A stretch of 36,721 bases of DNA from Rickettsia endosymbiont of Cardiosporidium cionae (GTDB lineage: Bacteria; Pseudomonadota; Alphaproteobacteria; Rickettsiales; Rickettsiaceae). Made by a program: the position numbers and the translations under genes. The DNA lies in the NCBI RefSeq assembly GCF_015476335.1, contig NZ_JADAQY010000006.1:1-36721 (forward strand). The letters run 5' to 3'. The notes beneath the pieces were generated by a model. It did not search any database and had not been told where the DNA came from. It saw only the letters and a program-made list of their open reading frames with translations. This document shows positions 1 to 8,964 of this stretch, piece by piece (position 1 is the first letter of the stretch; every line of letters starts with the position of its first letter).

Positions 1-1
1 T

Positions 2-127
2 GCCATAGGGCTTAGCGCTAACCTAATATATAAAAATACAAATTTTGCTCTGGGATATGATATAAATTTCAATAATAAAAAATATACAGCTCATAAACCT
101 TATCTCAAAGTTAGATTTAATTTCTAA
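2..127 (+). CDS. Outer-membrane beta-barrel protein, C-terminal end (partial)
   Basis: The window opens inside a reading frame of 41 codons ending in TAA at 125-127. The peptide alternates polar and hydrophobic residues in short strands and ends in KVRFNF. A terminal aromatic residue closing the last beta strand is the usual BAM recognition signal of outer-membrane barrels, so this is most likely the tail of a surface porin or antigen-type barrel. The 5' part lies outside the window, so family and function cannot be given. Two large inverted repeats follow at once. It is on the plus strand and ends tail to tail with the truA-dciA pair. Confidence 0.55.
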   Translation, partial: AIGLSANLIYKNTNFALGYDINFNNKKYTAHKPYLKVRFNF

Positions 128-147
128 TCTGTATAACTAAAATAGAA

Positions 148-204
148 AATAAATCCAGTATCAAATTAAATTATCTATAAATATTTAAAAATACTGGATT
201 TATT
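148..204. repeat. Large inverted repeat 1 after the barrel-protein gene
   Basis: AATAAATCCAGTAT (148-161) and ATACTGGATTTATT (191-204) are perfect 14-base complements around a 29-base AT-rich loop. It starts 20 bases after the stop codon at 127. No clean T-run follows, so it may serve as a 3'-end stabiliser or a two-way terminator for the facing genes rather than a classical intrinsic terminator. Confidence 0.6.
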
Positions 205-213
205 GATATTGTT

Positions 214-262
214 GATAGTAAGCTAATAACTCCTGAAATCAAATATTTATTAGCTTATTATC
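214..262. repeat. Large inverted repeat 2 after the barrel-protein gene
   Basis: The arm at 214-229 (GATAGTAAGCTAATAA) pairs with the arm at 247-262 (TTATTAGCTTATTATC). Fifteen of 16 positions are Watson-Crick; the remaining pair is G218 with T258, a G-U pair if transcribed on the plus strand. The loop is 17 bases. It lies 9 bases after the first inverted repeat, giving two strong hairpins in tandem between the barrel gene and dciA. Confidence 0.6.
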
Positions 263-361
263 AGTCAAAATATCTGTTGCAATAGGCAAGCATGATTTTT
301 TCTTTCAGATCATAGCTCATTGTATATACTAACACGGCTACCCTACTCTTTACTTAGAGTA

Positions 362-673
362 TTATTGTATTATTCTAATCTTATCTACTGCTTTGTAACC
401 CAGATAAATAGAAATCTTTTCAATGATGATTGATTGCTGATAATATATCTTCATCGATAGACTAGGATTGCTCACCGAGATATATAGTATTTTAGAAGTA
501 TTATCTTTTTCATAACGAGAATAAATTTTTACAGGATAAGATATTTTATATAATTCTAACCCTACTATTTTATCCCAATTCATCACTAAGCTAGACATTG
601 CCTTATCAGAAGATGACTTTTTTAATACTTCATCCAAAAATTGCTGTACTACATCTGCAAGTTTTATATACAT
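362..673 (-). CDS. dciA: DciA-like (DUF721) protein
   Basis: This 103-residue protein fits the DUF721/DciA family, which in most bacteria without DnaC helps load the replicative helicase DnaB. Seen in the sequence: an N-terminal helix (LADVVQQFLDEVLKK), the family hallmark W-x-x-IVG in the first third (NWDKIVGLELYKISYPVKI), then beta strands rich in aliphatic residues (ILYISVSNPSLSMKIYY) and a C-terminal YKAVDKIRI strand. It follows truA on the minus strand with a 12-base gap, so the two are probably co-transcribed. The length is near that of short alphaproteobacterial members. The family call is by motif; the helicase-loading role is inferred from the family. Confidence 0.6.
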   Translation of the reverse strand: MYIKLADVVQQFLDEVLKKSSSDKAMSSLVMNWDKIVGLELYKISYPVKIYSRYEKDNTSKILYISVSNPSLSMKIYYQQSIIIEKISIYLGYKAVDKIRIIQ

Positions 674-685
674 AAACTAAAAATT

Positions 686-1435
686 TTAATATTCAGTATC
701 ATAATCTACATTCAATAAGTACAACGCATTCGCAGGAGCAGTAGGGCCAGCAAATTTTCTATCACATTTTTCTAATATTTCTTTCATTTTAATTGGATTC
801 CATTTTTTTTTCCCTACTAATATTAAGCTACCTACTATATTACGTACCATTTTATACATAAATGATGGTGCTGATATATAAATTTTTATACTTTCATGAT
901 GCCTAACAACTTTAATAGATGTAATAGTCTTATATGCAGATTTTGATTGACAATGCGCTGATCTGAAAGAAGAAAAATCATGTTTACCTAATAAATAATT
1001 TGCAGCTTCCTGCATAGCTCCGGTATCAAGTGGTGATCTGATTAAATATTTTAAATCTGTATCAATAACATTGTAACTATTTCTATTAATAATTTTATAT
1101 AGATAATGTCTTAATTTTGCAGAAAATCTTGCATGAAAATCCGAGGATACAATACAAGAATCAAGAATCACTATTGGATATGGCTTTAAAAAATGATTAA
1201 TAGCATTCTTAAAAGAATCAACATCATAACATTTACTTAAGTCAAAATGTGCAAATTGAGCATAAGCATGTACTGATGCATCAGTTCTACCTGCTGCATA
1301 TACAGTGACTAGCTCTTTAGTATATTTAAATATTGCTGTTTCTATTACTGATTGTATAGTAATACTGTTGCTCTGTTTTTGCCATCCAGAAAATGCTGTA
1401 CCTAAATACTCTATTTTTACTTTATATCTATACAT
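686..1435 (-). CDS. truA: tRNA pseudouridine(38-40) synthase TruA
   Basis: TruA converts uridines 38-40 in the anticodon arm of many tRNAs to pseudouridine. The 249-residue length is typical. Near the N-terminus are YLGTAFSGWQKQ and the catalytic motif GRTDASVHA with the nucleophile Asp52; the family motif is GRTDxGVHA, with Ser here in place of Gly. Further on are FHARFSAKLRHYLYKI and, near the C-terminus, FMYKMVRNIVGSLILVG, all standard TruA blocks. It is the first gene of a truA-dciA pair on the minus strand, separated from rpoD by about 70 bases. Confidence 0.95.
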   Translation of the reverse strand: MYRYKVKIEYLGTAFSGWQKQSNSITIQSVIETAIFKYTKELVTVYAAGRTDASVHAYAQFAHFDLSKCYDVDSFKNAINHFLKPYPIVILDSCIVSSDFHARFSAKLRHYLYKIINRNSYNVIDTDLKYLIRSPLDTGAMQEAANYLLGKHDFSSFRSAHCQSKSAYKTITSIKVVRHHESIKIYISAPSFMYKMVRNIVGSLILVGKKKWNPIKMKEILEKCDRKFAGPTAPANALYLLNVDYDTEY

Positions 1436-1503
1436 CGAAATATTAAAAACTTATTTAAATATTTAACGCTGAATAACGGATATTAAAATATAGTTGCTAA
1501 GAT

Positions 1504-3360
1504 TTATAACTTAGTATCTAAAAAACTTTTCATTTGTTTAGACCTAGTAGGATGCTTTAGTTTACGTAAAGCCTTTGCTTCTATTTGTCTTATTCTTTCA
1601 CGCGTAACACGAAATTGTTGCCCTACCTCTTCCAGAGTATAATCGGTATGCATACCTATACCAAACCTCATTCTCAACACCCTTTCTTCTCTAGCAGAAA
1701 GGCTAGATAATATTCTGGTTGTAGTATCTCTTAAATTTGAATGTATAGCGGCGTCAACTGGCTGTACTGCTCCTTTATCTTCTATAAAATCTCCAAGACA
1801 ACCTCCATCTTCTTCACCTATAGGATTTTCTAAACTTATAGGTTCTTTAGCTACTTTTAGTACTTTACGTACCTTATCTATAGACATAGAAAGCCTATTA
1901 GATATTTCTTCTGAAGTAGGATCATAACCTATTTCATTTGCCATCTGCCTTGATGTACGTATAATTTTATTTATAGTTTCTATCATATGTACAGGGATAC
2001 GGATAGTCCTTGCTTGGTCTGCAATAGACCTAGTTATTGCCTGCCTTATCCACCATGTGGCATAAGTAGAAAATTTGAATCCTCTACTATACTCAAATTT
2101 GTCTACAGCCTTCATTAACCCAATATTACCTTCTTGAATTAAATCCAAAAACTGCAATCCTCTATTAGAATATTTCTTAGCAATCGAAATAACCAATCTT
2201 AAATTAGCCTCTATCATTTCTTGTTTAGCATTACCTTTCTCTCTCTCACCCTTTTGTACCAATTGCACGATATTTTTAAACTCTTCAATAGGCAACTTAA
2301 TTTTTTTAGTTAACTCACGTTGATTATTAATTATGTTATCTATAGTATTAGATTCATTATTAATAAAATTTGACCACGCGTCATTCTTTTTACTTAGCAT
2401 TTTTGCTTTCCAAGATACATCAATGCCTCTTACCATATATTCTTTCAAAAACTCTTCTCGAGGGACTTTATACCGCTCTGCAATCTTCAGTAAAGATAAT
2501 TCTTCATTTACTATAGAATCATTGATTTGATAAATTTCATCTAATATTTCTTCAATTTTTGATGTATTGAAGTAGCAAGATGATACATTTTCAATAATAG
2601 CTTCCAAATATTTTTGATACTTTTTATTATGTATAAGTAGCTTACTACCATCATAGTCTGCATAGTGATTGACAATTTCTTTAAATAACTTTTCACATAA
2701 TACAACTATTTCACACATAATGTTAGATATCTTGGGCATTAACTCCAACTCTATAGAAGAAAGCTGTGCTTTACTGGATTCTTCAATTTCTTCATTTATG
2801 GTGCTATCATCAATATCTCTATCTTCCAAATTACTTCCTATAACTGGAGCAGAAGAAGATACTACTGCCATATCTTTACTAAGATGTGCATCAATATCTA
2901 TGAGATCTCTTAGTATAATATTTTCATTTACTAGATCTTCGTACCACTTAATAAATTTTAACATCGCGGTTGGAGTAGCACACAAAGAATGCAACATTAA
3001 AATTTTACCTTCATGCATTTTTTTTGCTATTGTAATTTCACTTTCTCTAGATAAAAGCTCTACTCCTCCCATATCTCTTAAATAAAGCCTGACGGGATCA
3101 TCAGTGCTACCCAAATCTTCTTCTTCACTAACTAATTCTTCATCTATCGCTACAGATTGCTGTATGGTACTAACTTCTTGGGTAGTATTAATATCAAACT
3201 TTATATTATCATCACCATCACACACTACCTGGTCTATATCGTTATCGATAAAATGCAAATCATCTTCACCCATATCTTTCATCACACTTACTTCATCGTT
3301 AAACTTCCCTTTAACATCTGAATTACTCAAATTATCTTTGTATCTTTTCGAATTATCCAT
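1504..3360 (-). CDS. rpoD: RNA polymerase primary sigma factor RpoD (sigma-70)
   Basis: This is the housekeeping sigma factor that directs RNA polymerase to most promoters. The N-terminal 85 or so residues are acidic and low in complexity, in place of a clear region 1.1. Region 1.2 ([17 protein letters not shown]) starts near residue 87. A long non-conserved insertion follows. Region 2 with [16 protein letters not shown] lies near residues 415-445. Region 4.2 ([20 protein letters not shown]) lies near 575-595 and forms the helix-turn-helix for the -35 box. At 618 residues it is a normal length. It lies 49 bases downstream of dnaG on the same strand, the familiar dnaG-rpoD order of the macromolecular synthesis operon. 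Confidence 0.97.
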   Translation of the reverse strand: MDNSKRYKDNLSNSDVKGKFNDEVSVMKDMGEDDLHFIDNDIDQVVCDGDDNIKFDINTTQEVSTIQQSVAIDEELVSEEEDLGSTDDPVRLYLRDMGGVELLSRESEITIAKKMHEGKILMLHSLCATPTAMLKFIKWYEDLVNENIILRDLIDIDAHLSKDMAVVSSSAPVIGSNLEDRDIDDSTINEEIEESSKAQLSSIELELMPKISNIMCEIVVLCEKLFKEIVNHYADYDGSKLLIHNKKYQKYLEAIIENVSSCYFNTSKIEEILDEIYQINDSIVNEELSLLKIAERYKVPREEFLKEYMVRGIDVSWKAKMLSKKNDAWSNFINNESNTIDNIINNQRELTKKIKLPIEEFKNIVQLVQKGEREKGNAKQEMIEANLRLVISIAKKYSNRGLQFLDLIQEGNIGLMKAVDKFEYSRGFKFSTYATWWIRQAITRSIADQARTIRIPVHMIETINKIIRTSRQMANEIGYDPTSEEISNRLSMSIDKVRKVLKVAKEPISLENPIGEEDGGCLGDFIEDKGAVQPVDAAIHSNLRDTTTRILSSLSAREERVLRMRFGIGMHTDYTLEEVGQQFRVTRERIRQIEAKALRKLKHPTRSKQMKSFLDTKL

Positions 3361-3409
3361 ATCTTAATCAATTTTGTTTAAAAAAAAATATACCAGCAAG
3401 ATATAAGTA

Positions 3410-5275
3410 CTAAAAATTATCAATAGAATCCAACTCTTTAGCTATCCTTTCAATTTCCTCTAAATATGAAGAAAGCTTTGCACATAAACTACCACTCATA
3501 TTATTTTTACTATCCTCTACAAGCTTTTTATAATCCTGTTTTAATAAAATTAAATAACGCTTATTTTTAAATAATTCAAATAATTGATACGAATCACTAA
3601 CTCTACGAATTGCAAAAGATATATCTAAAAACAAATCATTGGGTTTAGATACTACTAAGTATGTATCATAAAATCTAGTATTTTTTACAGATTCTTCAAT
3701 AAAACTATAGCAAATCTGTGAAATTGGCTCAGTACAAGATAATTGTTCACAAATCCAATCTCTAAATTCATTCAATATATTATGTACAAAATTTATGTCC
3801 TTTATAAAATCATATATATTATTATTATACATAATTTGCGGATATTTTAATATAACAGCAAATATTGCATATTCTACAGACTCAATCTCACTATAATTTT
3901 TAATATTTGTGAGTTGAAAATCACTAATATCACTATGTTTAAGGCTTTCTTTATTAAGAATACTATTATATTTATATAATTTATTCCAAATCTGATTCTT
4001 AAAATATCTTCTAAAATTTATACATAAACTTCTATCTTTAATATTTGTACAATACTGCATCAGTTTATCATATAATACTGCCTTGCTTTCTGCATTCTCA
4101 TGCAATAGAGCATTAGAATGATGCTTGCCTGTATAACAGCTCAAATAATTTTTATATTCAATTTTCCAAATCATTTGAGATAAAGTTAATCTATTTTTTA
4201 TCAATCCAAAAAATAATTGACCATTATTAGAACTTACTATATCACTTGGATCAACAGAATCACCTAATTCTATAAAAGATATTTTTTTGTTAATAGTAAT
4301 ACATGGTAACAAATTTTGTATTAGTTTATCGCGTGCTCTATTCCCTGCTATATCCCCATCAAAACAAATAACCACTTCGTCTGTATATTTCCATATATTA
4401 TATAAATGTGCTTCTGTAAATGCAGTCCCCAGGATTGCCACACAAGATTCTATACCTAATTTACTAAGAGATATTACATCTAAATAACCTTCTACAACTA
4501 GTATAAATTCAGATTTAGGTTTATTGATTATATCCTCAGGCTTTCTGTAAAGAATATTACCTTTTTTAAATACCAATGTTTCAGGAGAATTTAAATATTT
4601 CGGGTATTGTGAATCACATAAAACCCTACCTCCAAACCCTACTATTCTACCTCTATCATTGCTGATAGGGAAAATAATACGATTAGAAAATATTTCATAA
4701 TATCTTCCATTTTTGTTCTTAGCAACTAAACCAGCATGAATTAAATCATCAATTTTTACAGATTTATCAGAAAAAAACTTTATTAACTCATTATTGCCAG
4801 CAGCGAATCCTATAGAAAATTTTTCTATTGCTGAATCATCTAATCCTCTTTTGAATAAATAAGATTTAACATTTGCATTTAATTTTGATTGAAAAAATCT
4901 TGCTGCTAGCTCGAGAATATTATAGGCTTTGTCATATAAATCAGGATTTTTGCTATTTATACTATTTGCAGTCTTAGACTCATATCTAGGAATACTGATA
5001 TTATACTCTCTTGCAATTAATACTGCAGACTCTTTATAACTGATAGACTGTAAAGAAGAGATAAACTTAATAACATCTCCATGTGCATGACAACCAAAAC
5101 AATGGTAAAATCCCTTTTGATCATTAACAGTAAATGAAGCTGTTTTTTCATTATGAAATGGACACAACCCAATATACTCCCTACCCTTTTTATCTAACCT
5201 TAATTTTCTCCTTATAACATCTGAAATCAAAACCTTACTGCGCAGATTGTCATAAAAATCTAACAATGTCTCCAT
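3410..5275 (-). CDS. dnaG: DNA primase DnaG
   Basis: DnaG makes the RNA primers for replication at the fork. The N-terminal CHC2 zinc-binding domain is intact: Cys38 (GLCPFHNEKTASF), His41, Cys59 and Cys62 (FYHCFGCHAHGDV). The catalytic core follows, with FSNRIIFPISNDRGRIVGFGGR and the TOPRIM motifs VVEGYLDVISL and CFDGDIAGNRA. The C-terminal third, which in the family binds DnaB, is poorly conserved and rich in Asn, Ile and Lys, as usual in AT-rich genomes. Length is 621 residues. It starts the dnaG-rpoD pair; a 305-base spacer separates it from the divergent greA. Confidence 0.96.
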   Translation of the reverse strand: METLLDFYDNLRSKVLISDVIRRKLRLDKKGREYIGLCPFHNEKTASFTVNDQKGFYHCFGCHAHGDVIKFISSLQSISYKESAVLIAREYNISIPRYESKTANSINSKNPDLYDKAYNILELAARFFQSKLNANVKSYLFKRGLDDSAIEKFSIGFAAGNNELIKFFSDKSVKIDDLIHAGLVAKNKNGRYYEIFSNRIIFPISNDRGRIVGFGGRVLCDSQYPKYLNSPETLVFKKGNILYRKPEDIINKPKSEFILVVEGYLDVISLSKLGIESCVAILGTAFTEAHLYNIWKYTDEVVICFDGDIAGNRARDKLIQNLLPCITINKKISFIELGDSVDPSDIVSSNNGQLFFGLIKNRLTLSQMIWKIEYKNYLSCYTGKHHSNALLHENAESKAVLYDKLMQYCTNIKDRSLCINFRRYFKNQIWNKLYKYNSILNKESLKHSDISDFQLTNIKNYSEIESVEYAIFAVILKYPQIMYNNNIYDFIKDINFVHNILNEFRDWICEQLSCTEPISQICYSFIEESVKNTRFYDTYLVVSKPNDLFLDISFAIRRVSDSYQLFELFKNKRYLILLKQDYKKLVEDSKNNMSGSLCAKLSSYLEEIERIAKELDSIDNF

Positions 5276-5580
5276 GCAAATCCAAACTATACTGAAGAAA
5301 ACACCAATGCAAGACCTGCACTAACTACCTACATACGCTACACAAGATCTGAGCCTATACGGTTTATTCTAACATAAATACATAATTTGTACATATTTTA
5401 TTATATCAACACATATAATTGAAGTGTTTAAGTGGATTATCTAATTTTCATAATTATTAAAAATTCCAAATAATATAAATAATTATCTTGAATATATAGA
5501 TCAGTTTACATAGAATATCGCTAGTGCATCTGTTGCATGCATTAATATGCAGTAATGTTAGCTTTAACCTGGTGAATTTT
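5276..5580. other. Divergent intergenic region dnaG / greA
   Basis: No gene is seen here. The greA-proximal part holds a good promoter (listed separately) and a ribosome-binding site GGTGA at 5571-5575. The dnaG side shows no convincing promoter by eye, although TAGAAT read on the minus strand near 5370-5380 could be a -10 box. Confidence 0.5.
5488..5516 (+). promoter_or_regulatory. Sigma-70 type promoter of greA
   Basis: TTGAAT (5488-5493), an exact 17-base spacer and TAGAAT (5511-5516) give a good -35/-10 pair. Transcription would start near 5523, leaving a leader of about 58 bases. That places an upstream in-frame ATG at 5524 at the very start of the transcript and supports the ATG at 5581 as the true start. 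Confidence 0.55.
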
Positions 5581-6057
5581 ATGTATCGCTTCCCTATTAC
5601 AAAAAAAGGACTTGATAGTTTAAAAGCAGAAATCAAAAAATTAAAAACTCACGATAGACAAGATGTTATCAAAGATATAGCAGTAGCAAGAGCGTTCGGT
5701 GATTTATCAGAAAATGCTGAATATAAGGCTGCTAAAGAAAAACAATCTTTTATTGAAGGTAAAATTTCTGATCTGGAAAAAAAGTTAGCAAATGCTGAAG
5801 TAATAGATGTGTCATCTCTTTCCAATGAGAGTATAAAATTTGGAGCTACCGTGAAATTATTTGAAAATGATACTGAAAATGAAGTCACATATAGTATAGT
5901 TAGTACATATGAGGCTAATCTAGAAAAATGCAAGATATCTGTTAGCTCACCCATAGCTAGAGCTTTGATAGGTAAGTCAGTAGGGGATTTAATAGATGTC
6001 AAAACACCTAAGGGTTATAAGTCTTATGAAGTAATTGAAATATCTTACTGTGAGTAG
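5581..6057 (+). CDS. greA: Transcription elongation factor GreA
   Basis: GreA rescues backtracked RNA polymerase by stimulating transcript cleavage. The N-terminal coiled coil (residues about 1-75) has the typical RFPITKKGLDSLKAEIKKLK start. Its tip carries the acidic pair in GDLSENAEYKAAKEKQ, the Asp/Glu residues that reach into the polymerase active site. The C-terminal FKBP-like domain ends SPIARALIGKSVGDLIDVKTP. I chose ATG 5581 (158 residues) because it begins exactly where GreA proteins begin, has GGTGA five bases upstream, and lies downstream of a good promoter. A longer frame from 5524 would add 19 residues unlike GreA. It is a single-gene unit facing the oligopeptidase gene. Confidence 0.96.
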   Translation: MYRFPITKKGLDSLKAEIKKLKTHDRQDVIKDIAVARAFGDLSENAEYKAAKEKQSFIEGKISDLEKKLANAEVIDVSSLSNESIKFGATVKLFENDTENEVTYSIVSTYEANLEKCKISVSSPIARALIGKSVGDLIDVKTPKGYKSYEVIEISYCE

Positions 6058-6393
6058 ATAATACAAAAAATGTTGTTGTTACTGCAGATACAATCATTTA
6101 CTTAAAAATATCAAATACCTTTATATCTCTAGAATTTCTAGATAATTTTCTACACAATGATAAAAATTCTCATTAAATACTTTCCTCACTTTTGAATATT
6201 CTATTTTGCTGTATTCTCGTGTTTTAAATAATCTGAACAATTAGTTAGAGTATCTATCAGTTGGCGTATCCCTACCGAAAAGTGGGTAATACACTCTGCT
6301 AGATTCCACCTTCTTTCAGAAGGCTTACATATTCCGTAATAGAGCAAAATTAACCAGCTATTATGTTAAATAAAAATATATCTCTATATTATA
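6058..6393. other. Gap between convergent greA and oligopeptidase B genes
   Basis: No credible protein gene is seen. The stretch 6240-6345 is richer in G and C than the flanks and can fold into nested stems (listed separately). A near-palindrome CTAGAA-T-TTCTAG lies near 6130-6145. A terminator for one or both genes, or a small RNA, could sit here. Confidence 0.4.
6247..6323. ncRNA. Possible structured RNA or terminator element (uncertain)
   Basis: Nested complementary segments are visible. AGAGT (6247-6251) pairs with ACTCT (6293-6297), and GTAT (6266-6269) with ATAC (6289-6292). CCC-AC (6270-6275, one bulged T) pairs with GTGGG (6282-6286) around a GAAA-containing loop. A second hairpin CCTTCT-TTC-AGAAGG lies at 6309-6323. 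I do not recognise a known RNA family and cannot choose the strand. It may only be the 3' ends of the two facing transcripts. Confidence 0.2.
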
Positions 6394-8478
6394 TCAACTA
6401 CTACTCAAACTTAGTATATCTATTATAAATACTAATTCTGATGCTTGTTCTTTGAGGTACTCAAATCTTTTAGAAGTCCCTGAATGTCCAGAATCCATTT
6501 TGATCTTAAATAAGATAAGATTGTTATCTGTCTTGTTATGGCGTAGCCGTGCTACCCATTTTGCAGCTTCCCAATAACCTACCCTAGTATCGAATAATCC
6601 TGCTGTTACATATATATGAGGATATTCTTGGTGAACAATATTATCATAGGGAGAATATGATCTAATATATTCAAAATACTGTTTTTCTTTAGGATTTCCC
6701 CATTCACAAAATTCACCACTGGTTAAAGGTAAAGTTTCATCAAGCATTGTATTTAAAACATCTACAAAAGGCACATGAGAAATTGCAGCTTTATACAGAT
6801 CCGGTCTCTGATTAATGACATTTCCTATTAGCATACCACCAGCGCTACTACCGGAAATAACAATTTTTTTACTAGAAGTATATTTTTGGCTAATAAGATA
6901 TTCTGAAACATTAATATAATCTATAAAACTGTTATTTTTAGATAAAAATTTAGCAGATTCATACCACTGACGTCCTAAATCTCCTCCTCCTCTAACATGT
7001 GCTACAGCATATACAAAACCCCTATCCGCAAGAGATACAGCAAAATTACTAAAAGATACCGGAGCAGAAATCCCATAAGACCCATATCCATATAAATACA
7101 GCATATTACTACCATCACCTTTAAATAAAGACTTTTTATAGAAAATGGTGACAGGAATTTTTATATTTCCATTATTATCCGTAAAAATTCTTTCTAAATG
7201 GTACTGATCTCTGTCAAATCCAGCAGGGATCTCTGTTTTTTTTAATATATATTTTTTATTAATTTTACTATCATATCTATATATTGTGAGTGGAGATCTT
7301 AAAGATGAATATAAAATTCTTATATCGTCTTCAATAAAATTTGTTGAAAATACGCTAGCAGTAAAGATTTCATCATCAAAATCGATAATATTTTCACTAG
7401 AATCTTTAAGACTAACAATAACTATTTTTGGTACTCCAACTACTTTGTACTGTAATAATAGATAATGCGCAGTAATAGTAAAATTCGCTAAATATTTCAA
7501 TGAATCTTCTTTAATGTAAACTGACCAATCTGCATCAGATTTATATTCTGCAATAGCTAGCTTTAGGATATGAAAATTTTCAGCCTGATCATTTGTTAAC
7601 ATATAAAAATAATTTCCACTATGTTCTATATCATATGTAATAGATTGCTTTCTAGTTTTTATCAAATTAGGAGTAAAATCATCACCAACCAGGGATATAA
7701 AATATATCTGATTATTATCATGGCCCTGCACATCGAGAAATAAAAATTCTTCACTTTGAGATTTAGAAATAGATATAAAATATAAATCATTTACTTCTTC
7801 AAAAATCAGTCTATCTGGTATATTTTTACTATATAATGCGTGGTAAAAAACTTTTTGTTGTTTCCAGTTATTGTCTACTAATAAATAAAAAATACCATCT
7901 GACTGTCTATTCCAAATTACAGAAGATGATGAATTATGTATTCTATTGCTCAAATACTTGCGTGTAACTAAATCCAATATCTTAATAACATATTTTTCTT
8001 GCCCGGATATATCGACTGAATATGCTAACAATCTATGATCAGGGCTTACAGATACAGAACCTATCTGAAAAAAGCTATGTCCCTTAGATAACTCATTAAT
8101 ATCTAGGTATATTTCTTCTGCTGATTCTAGTGAATATCGTTTACGACAATAGATTGGGTAATCCTTATCTTCTTCAGTCCTTACATAATAATAGTAATCA
8201 TCTTTTTTGCTATATGCAGATTGATCACTCAATTTAATTCTATTTTTTAATTCACAGAATAACTTTTCCTGTTCTTGATAAAAGTGATCAAAAATTTTTG
8301 TGCAATAACTATTTTCAGCTTTCAAATAATGCTGGATCTCACTATCAACCAATTTTTTTTGAGGCCAACCATTATAACGTAACCAATAATATTCATCTAG
8401 GATTTGCGTTCCATGGATAGTAACTTCTCTATTTTTCCTTTTAGCTAAAGGAAATTGACTTAATTCTGATTTAATCAT
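6394..8478 (-). CDS. ptrB: Oligopeptidase B (S9A prolyl-oligopeptidase family)
   Basis: This is a serine peptidase that cuts short peptides after basic residues, probably in the cytoplasm since no signal peptide is seen. At 694 residues it is the family length. The N-terminal part begins with the S9 signature HGTQILDEYYWLR and continues as a beta-propeller of repeated YxxD/WN blocks to about residue 400. The C-terminal alpha/beta-hydrolase domain holds the catalytic triad: Ser545 in GSSAGGML, Asp630 in GLFDTRVGYWE and His665 in MDSGHSG. YGSYGISAP and AHVRGGGDLGRQWYE are also conserved. It starts 2 bases after the nrdR stop, forming glyA-nrdR-ptrB. It may feed amino acids from host or own peptides; that role is inferred. 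Confidence 0.92.
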   Translation of the reverse strand: MIKSELSQFPLAKRKNREVTIHGTQILDEYYWLRYNGWPQKKLVDSEIQHYLKAENSYCTKIFDHFYQEQEKLFCELKNRIKLSDQSAYSKKDDYYYYVRTEEDKDYPIYCRKRYSLESAEEIYLDINELSKGHSFFQIGSVSVSPDHRLLAYSVDISGQEKYVIKILDLVTRKYLSNRIHNSSSSVIWNRQSDGIFYLLVDNNWKQQKVFYHALYSKNIPDRLIFEEVNDLYFISISKSQSEEFLFLDVQGHDNNQIYFISLVGDDFTPNLIKTRKQSITYDIEHSGNYFYMLTNDQAENFHILKLAIAEYKSDADWSVYIKEDSLKYLANFTITAHYLLLQYKVVGVPKIVIVSLKDSSENIIDFDDEIFTASVFSTNFIEDDIRILYSSLRSPLTIYRYDSKINKKYILKKTEIPAGFDRDQYHLERIFTDNNGNIKIPVTIFYKKSLFKGDGSNMLYLYGYGSYGISAPVSFSNFAVSLADRGFVYAVAHVRGGGDLGRQWYESAKFLSKNNSFIDYINVSEYLISQKYTSSKKIVISGSSAGGMLIGNVINQRPDLYKAAISHVPFVDVLNTMLDETLPLTSGEFCEWGNPKEKQYFEYIRSYSPYDNIVHQEYPHIYVTAGLFDTRVGYWEAAKWVARLRHNKTDNNLILFKIKMDSGHSGTSKRFEYLKEQASELVFIIDILSLSSS

Positions 8479-8480
8479 AT

Positions 8481-8942
8481 TTAAATATCCCCTGTTTTTC
8501 TTAGTTTATTAATAAAATTTATAAAATCCTGCATTGTAAGGAAATCTTTATACACAGAAGCAAATCTGATACATGCTACCGGATCCACCACACTTAATTT
8601 TTCTATAACTAATTGCCCTATTTTATGAGTGTGAATTTCATTCAAATTAGCTGTTTCTATTTTTAATACAACATCATTTACTAATTCTTCAATAATTTTA
8701 TCTGAAATATTGCGCTTACGCATCGATGTAACAACCGACTTAAATATTTTCTCTCTATCAAAAATTCTCTTATATCCTGTGCGCTTTATAACAGTTAATT
8801 CTCTAAATCTTATGCGCTCAATCGTAGTAAATCTATAACTACACTCGGTACACTCTCTGCGTCTCTTTACTCCGCTATTATTTTCTGTAGCTCTTGAATC
8901 CCTTACTATATTTTTTGTGCTATTACAACTAGGACATTTCAT
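8481..8942 (-). CDS. nrdR: Transcriptional repressor NrdR
   Basis: NrdR represses ribonucleotide reductase genes by binding NrdR boxes when its ATP-cone carries dATP and ATP. The 153-residue protein starts with the zinc ribbon (Cys3, Cys6, Cys31, Cys34: MKCPSC ... RECTECSYRFTT), followed by the ATP-cone (VIKRTGYKRIFDREKIFKSV) and ends VYKDFLTMQDFINFI. It sits between glyA (22-base gap) and the oligopeptidase gene (2-base gap), so it is likely co-transcribed with them. nrdR after glyA is a common alphaproteobacterial arrangement. No nrdA/nrdB target is in this window. Confidence 0.95.
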   Translation of the reverse strand: MKCPSCNSTKNIVRDSRATENNSGVKRRRECTECSYRFTTIERIRFRELTVIKRTGYKRIFDREKIFKSVVTSMRKRNISDKIIEELVNDVVLKIETANLNEIHTHKIGQLVIEKLSVVDPVACIRFASVYKDFLTMQDFINFINKLRKTGDI

Positions 8943-8964
8943 ATTTTATCTATAACATAAATTG

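Noticed and set aside
2333-3367. Three plus-strand open frames opposite rpoD
   Set aside because: They are Ser/Leu/Ile-rich mirror frames of the sigma factor coding strand without ribosome-binding sites or motifs.
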